Origin: Lujinxingia sediminis
GTDB lineage: Bacteria; Myxococcota_A; Bradymonadia; Bradymonadales; Bradymonadaceae
Direction: 5' to 3'
Assembly (NCBI RefSeq): GCF_004005565.1
Contig: NZ_SADD01000007.1
Span: 62,001-126,000, forward strand
Length of the DNA: 64,000 nucleotides
Under the pieces are notes generated by a model that saw only the letters and a list, made by a program, of their open reading frames with translations, was not told the DNA's origin and ran no database searches. How positions within the stretch are numbered: position 1 is the first letter of the stretch; each line of letters begins with the position of its first letter. Positions 16,874 through 25,473 of the stretch are shown in pieces. The translations under genes were made by a program, and so were the position numbers.

Positions 16874-16912
16874 TCAAAGAACCACCACGCCCAAACCACA
16901 GTGGTTCTTTGA
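16874..16912. terminator. Inverted repeat between convergent genes
   Basis: A 12-base perfect stem, TCAAAGAACCAC (16874-16885) and its complement GTGGTTCTTTGA (16901-16912), with a 15-base loop. It sits in the 124-base space between two convergent genes and is probably a bidirectional terminator, although neither side has a strong T-run. Confidence 0.5.
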
Positions 16913-16943
16913 ATCAGGGAGTGTGGTGCTACTCGCCAACCCC

Positions 16944-17561
16944 TTACCCTTCCAACCCCATCACTCCCTCCGAAAAAACGCGCCCCTTAACGCCCCCTCG
17001 CCAGATCTCCACATCCCGCAAATCCCCCGACCGCACCCGAAACACATCCAGATGCTGCCACGCGGGCTCCCGCTGCCCCATCAACAGCCGCTCATTGCGT
17101 ACCCGATGCTTCTTCCAGGTCTTCGCCGCCCATAAAATGATCGACTCGCGGCTCATAAACCCCCGCGCCAGACTCTCCACATTGCCGTTGCACACCACCT
17201 CTCCCGTCACCCCGCGCCGCAGCGTGCGCACCACGATCTGCGACATCACCTGCCTGAACGGAAGGTCGAGCCACACCACCGCCTCCGCGCGCCCCCACAC
17301 CACATCCCGCACCACTGAGTAGTTCCCATCCGCCACCCAGCGCTCCCCGGCCGTGGCCGCTGCAACGTCCTCACAAAACACATCCCACGGCCGCTCCTGC
17401 CACCCCGGCAACCAATGCAACCGGTCGAGCTCCACGTGGCGATTACTTGTCTGCCACGCCAGCCGGTTGGCCAGCGTCGACTTCCCCGATCCCGAAGTCC
17501 CCACCACCACATAACGATCGTAGGGGGTGCCGTCTGCGCGGTAGAGTGTTTCAAACGTCAT
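16944..17561 (-). CDS. P-loop kinase-like protein (topology-modulation/adenylate-kinase-like)
   Basis: A 205-residue P-loop NTPase. YVVVGTSGSGKSTLANRLA is the Walker A segment at about residues 17-35. ELDRLHWLPGW and WVADGNYSVVRDVVWGRAEAVVWLDLP match the small AAA_17/adenylate-kinase-related group once annotated as DNA topology modulation protein (FlaR). These proteins are presumed nucleoside or small-molecule kinases with unknown substrates. The start codon at 17561 has no strong ribosome-binding site. It converges on the lipoprotein gene at 16115-16819. Confidence 0.85.
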   Translation of the reverse strand: MTFETLYRADGTPYDRYVVVGTSGSGKSTLANRLAWQTSNRHVELDRLHWLPGWQERPWDVFCEDVAAATAGERWVADGNYSVVRDVVWGRAEAVVWLDLPFRQVMSQIVVRTLRRGVTGEVVCNGNVESLARGFMSRESIILWAAKTWKKHRVRNERLLMGQREPAWQHLDVFRVRSGDLRDVEIWRGGVKGRVFSEGVMGLEG

Positions 17562-17812
17562 GATTCATATCCGAACATCAAAGGTGTGAAGCCCACGTCC
17601 TCTCTCTACGCCGAGCACCACCTCAACGCCAACGCATCTTGTACACACCACAAAATCAAACCTCTTGACCTCACTGCGCCAACACACCTTATGTCCCACA
17701 ACGAGTTCCAGCGCTGACCCCGGTTCACCCTTATGCTACTCTTCGGCCTATTCAACCGGTGATGTTAATTTGAAATGACGCGCGTACGCCGCACTCATGT
17801 CCTGAGCCCTCG

Positions 17813-19747
17813 ATGTTTGCCAGACCTCCTATCTTCAGTTTGCACCTCGTCATCTGGACCGCCACCCTGGCGCTCTGCCTCACCTTTGCCAGCACCACCT
17901 TCGCCGAAGACTCCGAAGACACGTCAGCCCCCACCTGCGCCGACGATGAGATCTTCGATTCCGTGCTCGGAGACTGCCGCTACACCTTCAGCATTCACTA
18001 CACGTCACTGGACACGCTACCGGCCATGATCGAGGCCTGCGAAGAACGCGAGTCGATGCTCGCCTGCGCCTCATGGAGCGTGTGGGCCTGGCGCCGTGGC
18101 GGCTGGGAAAAAGTCTCGGAGCGAGCCGGTCAACTTTGCGAAGAGCGCTGCAACGCGGGCGACCCGGCCGGATGCGGCTGCCTGGCCCACCTGGTTGGCA
18201 CCGGATCAGCTGGTTTTGAACGTGACCGCCAACGGGGCAGCGACCTCGCTCAGCAAAGCTGTGCAGGAGGCGTAGGGTGGGGCTGCAACATGGCCCGCAC
18301 TCTGCACAACGACACCGTCAGCTCGGACCGTGAACGACGTGTCGAAGACGCGCTACGCACCTACGAGCGTGGCTGTTTGCTCGGCGACCCCTCCAGCTGC
18401 GCCAACCTCGGTTTTTTTGCGGGGCACACGACCCGGGGAGGAGACACGCTGACCGAACACATCGCCCGCACTTACTTTCAAGAAGGGTGTGAGAAGCACA
18501 TTGGATGGGCCTGCGGCGTTTACGGTGAAATGCTCTACCTCGGCATGGGGGGTGACACCGACGTTGAGGAAGGGATTGCCTTTAACAGACGTGGCTGTGC
18601 GTTTGGCGACCCCATGAGTTGTAAACGTCTGGGCGACCTCTATCTGGGCTCAACGGAGTTGTCGTTACCATCTGATTACCAGCTTGCGTTGGAGTACTTC
18701 GGCTATGCCTGCGATTCGCGGGACGCCCGCGCCTGTCATTTGTGGGCCACAATCGCTGATCTCGCATTTCCTGATCTCGAGCCCCCCACACGACTGGAGG
18801 AGGCCTATAAAATCGCCTGCTTCCGAGGTCGCTCCGAATCTTGTGTCGCGCTGAGCAACCTCTATCTATCCGCACGCAAAGACTGGCCCGCTCAACCCGA
18901 CGCGGCACGCAGCACCCTGGAGCGCAGCTGCCGCCGGCACGCAGATGATTCCTGCGTGGCATATGGTCACCTCGTGGAACAGGGCATCGGTGGCGAAGTC
19001 AACCTGAACGTCGCACTCGAAGCCTACGAGCGCGCCTGTCAGAACGGCGAGCCAAAAGGATGTCAGTGGGCCGGCGCATTAGTGATGCACGAAGAACCTG
19101 AACGCGCCTTCGAGATCTTCACCGAAGGATGCGATCGTGGCGTTGGAAACAGCTGCAACTGGTTGGCGCTTTGGCTGGAAACCCACGCCTCGCCAGAAGA
19201 CCAACGCTACATCCTCGGTTTACACCAACGCGCCTGCGACCTTGATGAACCCCGCGGCTGCTTCGACCTCGCACTCATCTATGAAACCGGCCGCAGCGAG
19301 TTCGAGGCCAATCCACCTCTCGCCATGAAACACATGGCGGGGGCTTGCCGACTCAACGATCCCATCGCCTGCGTGCATTTGGGGCGATACCTGTTAGACG
19401 GCGTCAACAATAACCTCTCATGGGACGAGCGTGCCGTCCCGCTCCTGACTTCGATATGCGTGAACGCCCTCCCCCACCGACGAGATATGCACCGCGCCTC
19501 GACCCTTTCCTGCCGCTGGCTCGCCCAGAGCCACGCCGACCGTGGCCTTCACTCCCAGGCGCTCGATATTGCCCAACGAGGCTGCGACCTGCGCGACGCT
19601 GATAGCTGCGCTCTGGCTGCAGAACTTCTCAAAGCCGAGAACTTCGAGCCCGTCACACGCCACGACGCCACAACCTACGAGGCAAAAGCCTGCGACTACG
19701 GCGACCTCTCCTACTGCTCGGATGTCACCGACGCCCAAACCGAATAG
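17813..19747 (+). CDS. Secreted Cys-rich Sel1-repeat protein
   Basis: A 644-residue exported protein. The signal peptide is ALCLTFASTTFAED, with an A-x-A-like cleavage near residue 31. The mature part is a long solenoid of Sel1-like repeats about 35-40 residues each. Almost every repeat carries a pair of Cys spaced like those of Helicobacter cysteine-rich (Hcp) proteins, for example LCEERCNAGDPAGCGCLAHL, RGCLLGDPSSCANLGFFAG, RGCAFGDPMSCKRLGDLYLG and RACDLDEPRGCFDLALIYETG. In Hcp proteins each helix pair is tied by a disulfide, so a rigid periplasmic or secreted scaffold is expected. The upstream 250 bases are relatively AT-rich. The ligand is unknown. Confidence 0.88.
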   Translation: MFARPPIFSLHLVIWTATLALCLTFASTTFAEDSEDTSAPTCADDEIFDSVLGDCRYTFSIHYTSLDTLPAMIEACEERESMLACASWSVWAWRRGGWEKVSERAGQLCEERCNAGDPAGCGCLAHLVGTGSAGFERDRQRGSDLAQQSCAGGVGWGCNMARTLHNDTVSSDRERRVEDALRTYERGCLLGDPSSCANLGFFAGHTTRGGDTLTEHIARTYFQEGCEKHIGWACGVYGEMLYLGMGGDTDVEEGIAFNRRGCAFGDPMSCKRLGDLYLGSTELSLPSDYQLALEYFGYACDSRDARACHLWATIADLAFPDLEPPTRLEEAYKIACFRGRSESCVALSNLYLSARKDWPAQPDAARSTLERSCRRHADDSCVAYGHLVEQGIGGEVNLNVALEAYERACQNGEPKGCQWAGALVMHEEPERAFEIFTEGCDRGVGNSCNWLALWLETHASPEDQRYILGLHQRACDLDEPRGCFDLALIYETGRSEFEANPPLAMKHMAGACRLNDPIACVHLGRYLLDGVNNNLSWDERAVPLLTSICVNALPHRRDMHRASTLSCRWLAQSHADRGLHSQALDIAQRGCDLRDADSCALAAELLKAENFEPVTRHDATTYEAKACDYGDLSYCSDVTDAQTE

Positions 19748-19780
19748 CCAACTGCTCCCCTCGCAATCCGAGCGTTCCCG

Positions 19781-20044
19781 ATGACGCTCCTTACTCCGGT
19801 GGCTTTGCTCGCCAGCACACTCGGCCTTCTCACCGCCTGCTCCCCCCACTCCGACCGAACCTCCCGCCCCTTCCGAAACGCCTTCCCCCCCGCCCCCGAA
19901 GACCTCACCCTCCCCACGCCCCAACCTCCCCCTCCCATCACCAACCCCGGCGAAGATCGCATCACTCCTGCCCCGACCCCACCCATACTGCCCCCTTTTC
20001 TGACCACGAATCGACCCCAACCACCGTACTGCCCCCTTTCCTGA
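19781..20044 (+). CDS. Possible small proline-rich lipoprotein
   Basis: An 87-residue frame 33 bases after the Sel1 gene. The N-terminus (LLTPVALLASTLGLLTAC) is a credible lipoprotein signal with lipobox LTAC. The rest is Pro/Thr-rich and its last 20 residues are encoded by the 41-base tandem repeats at 19986-20109, with the stop inside the second unit. The mature part may therefore be an N-terminal remnant now ending in repeat DNA. No ribosome-binding site stands out. Real status uncertain. Confidence 0.4.
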   Translation: MTLLTPVALLASTLGLLTACSPHSDRTSRPFRNAFPPAPEDLTLPTPQPPPPITNPGEDRITPAPTPPILPPFLTTNRPQPPYCPLS

Positions 20045-20109
20045 CCACGAATCGACCCCGACCGCCGTACAGACCCTTTTCCTGGCCACGAATCGCCCCC
20101 ACACCGCCG
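19986..20109 (+). repeat. Three-unit 41-base tandem repeat
   Basis: Units at 19986-20026, 20027-20067 and 20068-20109 share the core CTGACCACGAATCGACCCC, the third with CTGGCCACGAATCGCCCCC. A degraded fourth unit may follow (CCCTTTCTGGACC near 20115). The unit length is not a multiple of three, so the repeat is unlikely to encode a protein motif. Divergence increases to the right. Confidence 0.85.
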
Positions 20110-20131
20110 GCGCCGCCCTTTCTGGACCGGG

Positions 20132-20273
20132 GACGCCTCCAGCGTTGTCCTGCCGGTCGGCCCCCGACCGCATCCAGGGCAACGTCTGACAAGGAGCAGG
20201 GATGAAGCTGTAGCTTTAGCTACCGCGAATCCCTGACGACGCCTCCAGCGTTGTCCTGGGGCGGTCGGCCCCC
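20132..20273 (+). repeat. Direct repeat flanking a hairpin
   Basis: Two copies of GACGCCTCCAGCGTTGTCCT followed closely by CGGTCGGCCCCC lie at 20132-20165 and 20238-20273. Between them is a hairpin at 20197-20235 with outer arms CAGGGAT/ATCCCTG and inner arms GTAGCT/AGCTAC around TT. The left copy can itself fold (GTTGTCCTG 20144-20152 with CAGGGCAAC 20175-20183, and GGTCGG with CCGACC). The rest of the 20045-20353 spacer shows no gene. Confidence 0.75.
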
Positions 20274-20353
20274 TATACTCCGGCCGACGTCGCCCTAACG
20301 ACCGGCTGGCCTCTTTTTCTTGTGTATGCCAGCCCCTGAACCTGGAGCCTGCC

Positions 20354-21124
20354 ATGGCTTTGCGCAATGTATTTCTGACCACGCTTATCGCTGCGCTCAC
20401 GCTGCCTGCCCTTGCCAGCGCGCAGTACGTCGATCCCAACGACAGCGTTCGTTTTGAGTCGGACCTCTCCGATGATGAGTTCATGCTCACCGCCCGCGCC
20501 CGCGCGGTGGCCGTGCCCGGATTCTTACTCGGGCTTTTCTTCGACGAGCATCCCACCCACTGGTCCGAGGGCAACCGCAACTTGAGCTACGGCGCGGAGT
20601 TTGTGTGGCGCAAAGACCGCCGCTACGAGCTGAGCGCGGCCTTTGATTACGCCGACCTCTCCATGCCGGAGGCCTTCTGGCAGGAGTCCGGCGACACCGC
20701 CCAGCAGGCCGAGTGGACGGAGCTCGATATGCAGGTGGCCTCGGTGGTCTTTTCGGCCTACTGGTACTGGGATGTGCAGGAGTGGTTCTCGCCATTTGTC
20801 GGCGGCGGCATCGGCCCGGGCATTATCCTGGGCGACATCGTGCGCTACCAGCCTCGCCGCAACTCCCCCTGCTACAACAACCTCGGTGGGGGCGCCGGCG
20901 AGTCCTTTACCCCGCCGGAATGCCTCACGGCCGATGGAGAGCCCGACCCCAACGCAATCGACTTTGATAACCCCGAGATCGAAGATCGCGTGCCCCCGGT
21001 GGTGCCCATCATCAACATCAGCGGTGGCATGCGCTTTAACCTGGGCCCGCACGCCGTACTCAAACTCGAAGCCGGTTTCTACACCTACGTCTTCGCCGGA
21101 CTCTCGCTGGGCGGACAGTGGTAA
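20354..21124 (+). CDS. Outer-membrane beta-barrel protein
   Basis: A 256-residue exported protein with signal LIAALTLPALASAQ, cleaved after ASA. The mature sequence alternates hydrophobic and polar residues as in OmpW/OmpA-like eight-strand barrels: YGAEFVWRKDRRYELSAAFD, VASVVFSAYWYWDVQEWFSPFVGGGIGPGI and, at the end, LKLEAGFYTYVFAGLSLGGQW, whose final Trp is a typical C-terminal assembly signal. A loop with two Cys (SPCYNNLGGGAGESFTPPEC) may be disulfide-bonded. GGAG lies six bases upstream of the ATG. Ligand unknown. Confidence 0.82.
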   Translation: MALRNVFLTTLIAALTLPALASAQYVDPNDSVRFESDLSDDEFMLTARARAVAVPGFLLGLFFDEHPTHWSEGNRNLSYGAEFVWRKDRRYELSAAFDYADLSMPEAFWQESGDTAQQAEWTELDMQVASVVFSAYWYWDVQEWFSPFVGGGIGPGIILGDIVRYQPRRNSPCYNNLGGGAGESFTPPECLTADGEPDPNAIDFDNPEIEDRVPPVVPIINISGGMRFNLGPHAVLKLEAGFYTYVFAGLSLGGQW

Positions 21125-21191
21125 GCCTTTGATTTCATTTAGATACTTAACATCCACCCTTTCACGCCCCTAAGCACTTAAGGAGTGTTGC

Positions 21192-21893
21192 ATGAACAAG
21201 GTCTACGAATCAGCAAGCGCGGCGATCTTCGACATCGAAGACGGCCAGACGCTCATGAGCGGGGGCTTTGGCCTCTGCGGTAACCCGGAGAACCTCATTC
21301 GGGCCCTGGCCGAGCGCGGCACCGGCGATCTCACCGTGATCAGCAACAACTGCGGCACCGACCACTACGGTCTGGGGATCCTGCTGCAGAACCGCCAGAT
21401 CAAAAAAATGATCTCGAGCTACGTCGGTGAGAACAAGAACTTCGAGCAGCAGTTCTTAAGTGGCGAGCTTGAGGTCGAGCTCAACCCCCAGGGCACGTTG
21501 GCGGAGCGCATTCGCGCCGGCGGCGCGGGCATCCCCGCCTTCTTCACCCCCACCGGCTACGGCACCGTGGTCGCGGACGGCAAAGAGACCCGCGAGTTCG
21601 ACGGCCGCCATTATGTGCTGGAGACCGCGCTCACCGCCGACTTCGCCTTTGTGAAAGCCTGGAAGGGCGACACCCAGGGTAATCTCATCTTCAAAGCCAC
21701 CGCCCGCAACTTCAACCCGATGATGGCCGCCGCCGGGCGCATCACCATCGCCGAAGTTGAAGAGCTGGTGGAGCCCGGCGAGCTCGACCCCGACCAGATT
21801 CACACCCCCGGGGTCTTTGTGCAGCGTATTATTAAGGGCGAGAGCTACGAGAAGTGGATCGAGCAGCGCACCACGCGCCCGCGTCCCGAATAA
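21192..21893 (+). CDS. scoA: 3-oxoacid CoA-transferase subunit A
   Basis: A 233-residue alpha subunit of a class I CoA-transferase, which moves CoA from succinyl-CoA (or another donor) to a 3-oxoacid such as acetoacetate. The N-terminal [15 protein letters not shown] is the CoA-binding glycine motif. [16 protein letters not shown] and [13 protein letters not shown] are typical of ScoA. AAGGAG is seven bases before the ATG. It is followed by scoB after 60 bases. Substrate could be acetoacetate or 3-oxoadipate; sequence alone does not decide. Confidence 0.93.
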   Translation: MNKVYESASAAIFDIEDGQTLMSGGFGLCGNPENLIRALAERGTGDLTVISNNCGTDHYGLGILLQNRQIKKMISSYVGENKNFEQQFLSGELEVELNPQGTLAERIRAGGAGIPAFFTPTGYGTVVADGKETREFDGRHYVLETALTADFAFVKAWKGDTQGNLIFKATARNFNPMMAAAGRITIAEVEELVEPGELDPDQIHTPGVFVQRIIKGESYEKWIEQRTTRPRPE

Positions 21894-21953
21894 GGCGCGC
21901 CTCCTCGAACCGGCTTTTCCACCCATCTTTCTACGATCTTTACGAGGTCAACG

Positions 21954-22613
21954 ATGAGCTTAACCCGCGAACAACTCGCCATGCGCGCAAGCCAGGAGCT
22001 CGAAGACGGCTCCTACGTCAACCTGGGCATCGGCATCCCCACCCTGGTGGCCAACTACATCCCCGAGGGCGTCAACGTCGTTCTGCAGAGCGAAAACGGC
22101 CTGATGGGCATCGGCCCCTTCCCCTATGAAGGCGACGAAGATCCGGATCTGATCAACGCCGGCAAGCAGACCATCACCACCGTGCCCGGCTCGGCCTTTT
22201 TCGACAGCGCCGAGAGCTTTGCCATGATCCGAGGCGGCCACATCGACGTGACCATCCTGGGCGCGATGCAGGTCAATGAGCGCGGCGACCTGGCCAACTG
22301 GATGATTCCCGGCAAGATGGTCAAAGGTATGGGCGGCGCGATGGATCTTGTCAGCGGTGCCAAACGCGTCGTCGTACTCATGACGCACACCGCCCGCGAC
22401 GGCTCCCCCAAACTTCTGGCCGAATGCGATCTTCCTCTGACCGGCGTGGGCTGTGTCGACCGCATCATCACCGATCTTGCCGTCTTCGATGTGGAAGGCG
22501 ACCACCTGGTGCTGCGCGAGCTGGCCGAGGGCGTGACCCTCGACGAGGTCAAAGAGAAGACCCAGGCCCGCTTCGAGGTCGCCGACGACCTCAAGACCAT
22601 CAGCCTGAGCTAA
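21954..22613 (+). CDS. scoB: 3-oxoacid CoA-transferase subunit B
   Basis: A 219-residue beta subunit paired with sco[20 protein letters not shown] is the family entry motif, and [15 protein letters not shown] contains the catalytic Glu that forms the glutamyl-CoA thioester. [20 protein letters not shown] and [19 protein letters not shown] are further signatures. Length and gene order (A then B) are normal. With the dmp operon in the window it suggests organic-acid and aromatic catabolism feeding acetyl-CoA, though the two loci are 16 kb apart and a link is not proved. Confidence 0.94.
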   Translation: MSLTREQLAMRASQELEDGSYVNLGIGIPTLVANYIPEGVNVVLQSENGLMGIGPFPYEGDEDPDLINAGKQTITTVPGSAFFDSAESFAMIRGGHIDVTILGAMQVNERGDLANWMIPGKMVKGMGGAMDLVSGAKRVVVLMTHTARDGSPKLLAECDLPLTGVGCVDRIITDLAVFDVEGDHLVLRELAEGVTLDEVKEKTQARFEVADDLKTISLS

Positions 22614-22744
22614 GCCCCCTGCATCACCGCCGCCTGCCGCGCGCCAGCCACCGCTCCTCGTAGCGGACCAGCAGCGCAGCAGGCGGCGTCGTTTCACCTC
22701 CTTCATCCTCCCTGCACCTCCCCTCCCCACGGACACCCCTGTTT

Positions 22745-24868
22745 ATGAGCACTGAGATCGAAGCGGGCGCGCTGATTGAGTTTTCCACCGGCAACGACCA
22801 CCGCTTGGGCGTGGTCACCGGCACCCTGGGCAAAAAGAAGCTCATCGTCTTGAGTGAGGGCGGCGACGAGATGCGCCCGGCCCGCAGCGATGTGACCTTC
22901 GAGCTGGGACGCGCCCCGGCCGACGACGCCCACCGCGCCGGCCAGAGGCTCAAGAGCACCGCCGAGGCGCTCGCTGAGCTCAAGACCGAGGTCGACGTGG
23001 CCATGCTCTGGGAGTTCGCCGGGGAGTTCGATGAGGCCCAGGGCCCCGGCGCGCTGGCCGAGCTGATGTTTGCCGAAAACAGCCCCAACCACCGCCTGGC
23101 ACTGGTACGCGCGCTGCGCGAAGACTCGCTCTACTTCAAAGCAAAGCGCGATGGCACCTATGAGGCCCGGGACGCCTCCCAGGTCGCGCAGCTCCGCGAA
23201 CAAGTGGAGGCCGAGGCCCGCAAAGAGGCCGAGCGTGCGTTGGTCTTCGACAAGTTGGCCGAAGTCCTCAAAGCCCCCGAAGACGACCGCCCGGCGATGA
23301 TGCAGGAAGCCATGCGCATCGATCCTCTGCGCGACACGATCTTCTTGCTGCAAGACTTTGCCGCCCACGGCGAAGACTTCACCCACCGCGCCCGCGCCGA
23401 TGAGGCTCTCGATGAGCTGGCCAAAGCCGCCGGCCGCGGACTCGCCGGCTACAGCCACCTCAAGGCCTTTACGCTGATGCGCGACCTCGGCCTTTGGGAT
23501 GAGCATTACAATCTGGCGCTGCATCGTTTCCGCATCGACGAGGCGCTCCCCGAAGCGGTGGTTACCGAGGCGCAGCGCCTTGCCGACACCCCCTTTGAAC
23601 CCGAGAGCTGGCGCGTCGATCTGAGCGATCGCTTCAGTCTGACCATCGACGATGCCTCCACCCGCGACATCGATGACGCCCTGGCCATCAATTCCACCGA
23701 AGATGGCGGCTGGGAGCTCGACGTGCACATCGCCGACCCATCCGCGATTGTGCCCCCGGACTCGCTGCTCGACGTTGAGGCGCGCCGCCGCGCCACCTCG
23801 GTCTACTTGCCCACCGGCGCCATTCCGATGTTCCCCCTCCAGCTCAGCGAAGATCGCATGAGCCTTGTCGAAGGAGAGCTTCGCCCGGCCATCACCACCC
23901 GGGTGATCTTCAACGCCGAGCTCGCGATCGTCGACACACAGGTCATCCCCTCGCTTGTGCGCGTCAAACGTCGTCTCACCTACGACGAGGCCGACGCACT
24001 GCTCGCCGGCGAGGGCAATGACCATGTCAGCCAGGTGCTCACGAACCTTCAGCATATCGCCAGTGAGCGCTACGCCTGGCGCGCCGACCAGGGCGCCACC
24101 AACTTCGAGATCCCCGAAGCCAAGATCAGCGTCGACACCCGGGCCGAGCCTCCCGAGGTTCAGATCGAAACGCTCCCCTCGGACTCCCCCTCCCGCCAGC
24201 TGGTGAGCGAGCTGATGGTCCTCTGCAACGAGCAGATCGGGCGTTTTTGCGAGCGCAACGAGATCCCGACCATCTACCGCATCCAGGAGTCGCCCGATCT
24301 TCCCCTGGACGACGACGAGATCCTGAGCGTTCCCGAGGGGCTCCCACGCACCTTCGCCACCCTGCGGCGCATGAAACGAGGCGACCTCTCCACCCGCCCC
24401 GACAGCCACTTTGGCCTGGGACTGCATACCTACGTGCAGGCATCGAGCCCGATCCGTCGCTACTCCGATCTGATCTGCCAGCGCCAGCTCAAAGCCCACC
24501 TCTCCGGCGAGCCACTGCCTTATAACGCCGAGGAGATGCTCCAGGTGCTGGCGGCGGTCGAGAGCTCGATTCGCGAAGCCTCCCTGGCCGAGCGCGAGAC
24601 CAAACGCTACTGGCTTTTCGAACACCTCAAAGCCACACGCGGACAGGTCATGCACGCTATCGTGTTGGAAATAAAAGACGAACGGGCCGGACGAGCTTCT
24701 GTCTTTATGGAGGAGTGTGCTTACAGATCCAATTGTAGCCTGAAGCAGAAGGCCGCCGTCGGCGATCGCATCGAGGTCGTCGCCGATCGGGTGGACGCAC
24801 GTAGCGATCGACTCTCGCTTCGCCAGCACATCCCCCCCGTCGACACTCAGGAGGTAAGCGCCGACTGA
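22745..24868 (+). CDS. RNase II/R-family exoribonuclease
   Basis: A 707-residue 3'-5' exoribonuclease. The RNB catalytic domain is clear from about residue 300: FSLTIDDASTRDIDDALAI carries the Asp cluster that holds the two metal ions, and later ASSPIRRYSDLICQRQL is the second hallmark. The N-terminus (GALIEFSTGNDHRLGVVTGT) is an SH3/OB-like fold rather than the two classical cold-shock domains, as in the shorter cyanobacterial and plastid RNB proteins. The C-terminal 70 residues look like a reduced S1 domain. It probably degrades or matures structured RNA. It starts a run of same-strand genes. Confidence 0.88.
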   Translation: MSTEIEAGALIEFSTGNDHRLGVVTGTLGKKKLIVLSEGGDEMRPARSDVTFELGRAPADDAHRAGQRLKSTAEALAELKTEVDVAMLWEFAGEFDEAQGPGALAELMFAENSPNHRLALVRALREDSLYFKAKRDGTYEARDASQVAQLREQVEAEARKEAERALVFDKLAEVLKAPEDDRPAMMQEAMRIDPLRDTIFLLQDFAAHGEDFTHRARADEALDELAKAAGRGLAGYSHLKAFTLMRDLGLWDEHYNLALHRFRIDEALPEAVVTEAQRLADTPFEPESWRVDLSDRFSLTIDDASTRDIDDALAINSTEDGGWELDVHIADPSAIVPPDSLLDVEARRRATSVYLPTGAIPMFPLQLSEDRMSLVEGELRPAITTRVIFNAELAIVDTQVIPSLVRVKRRLTYDEADALLAGEGNDHVSQVLTNLQHIASERYAWRADQGATNFEIPEAKISVDTRAEPPEVQIETLPSDSPSRQLVSELMVLCNEQIGRFCERNEIPTIYRIQESPDLPLDDDEILSVPEGLPRTFATLRRMKRGDLSTRPDSHFGLGLHTYVQASSPIRRYSDLICQRQLKAHLSGEPLPYNAEEMLQVLAAVESSIREASLAERETKRYWLFEHLKATRGQVMHAIVLEIKDERAGRASVFMEECAYRSNCSLKQKAAVGDRIEVVADRVDARSDRLSLRQHIPPVDTQEVSAD

Positions 24869-24955
24869 GCGTTACGCCTGCGGCACACTGCTTTTTCACC
24901 GCGCGAGGTCCAGCAGTCATCGCGTCCTACCATCGTCTCCTACGGAGGTTCGACC

Positions 24956-25300
24956 ATGACGTATCAAAACAGCTACGAGCTGGAGCTCGACGTGGGCTTC
25001 GCCCTGCTCGAACAACTCGAAGGCCCGCAGGGCGCAGCGCGCTACCGTTCCACTCCCGACGAGGACGCCTTCACATCCCTGATGCTCACCGGCGTCTACG
25101 GTGGCGACATTGACCCGGATCGTTCCCAGGAGTTCTGGGTCTACAACATCGTGCTGCCCGAAGATCTGGACGAGCTTGATGAGGATCTAAAGTCGGTGCT
25201 CCGCGAGGAACTCGACAGCCTCTTTGAGGGCTGGGTCTTCGATGAGCGTCGCGGCAAAGTCTACATCCTGGCCGATGGCGAGTCGGCCACCCTCTCCTGA
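24956..25300 (+). CDS. Small acidic protein of unknown function
   Basis: A 114-residue soluble, strongly acidic protein with the run EDLDELDEDLKSVLREELDS near its end. GGAGG lies seven bases before the ATG, one of the best ribosome-binding sites here. No signal peptide, membrane helix or recognised domain. The composition suggests a compact alpha/beta fold with an acidic surface. It lies between the exoribonuclease and the kinase; no functional link is known. Confidence 0.7.
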   Translation: MTYQNSYELELDVGFALLEQLEGPQGAARYRSTPDEDAFTSLMLTGVYGGDIDPDRSQEFWVYNIVLPEDLDELDEDLKSVLREELDSLFEGWVFDERRGKVYILADGESATLS

Positions 25301-25316
25301 GCGCTACGCACTTGAA

Positions 25317-25354
25317 CGCCGCCGCTTCTGCCCGCGTGGGCGCTGGCGGCGGCG
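25317..25354 (+). terminator. GC-rich hairpin
   Basis: Arms CGCCGCCGC (25317-25325) and GCGGCGGCG (25346-25354) form a nine-base stem 16 bases after the acidic-protein stop, followed by CATTCTTTA. A modest terminator for the upstream gene. Confidence 0.45.
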
Positions 25355-25473
25355 CATTCTTTACGGGTGAAAAAAACTCGGCGATGGGTTAGGGTTGTTC
25401 CAACATGGTTTCCACTTGAGCTGACGCCTGTGCACCGGTGCGTCAGCCACCAACCGCGGCATGCTCGACGTTC

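Noticed and set aside
19418-20182. Glycine-rich minus-strand frame with repeating Gly/Arg/Ser motifs
   Set aside because: The repeated motif is the translation of the 41-base tandem units, whose length shifts the frame in each unit, and the frame overlaps the Sel1 gene on the other strand.
22703-24829. 708-residue open frame antisense to the RNase gene
   Set aside because: The plus-strand gene has intact RNB motifs across the same span; the antisense frame is only a product of codon bias.
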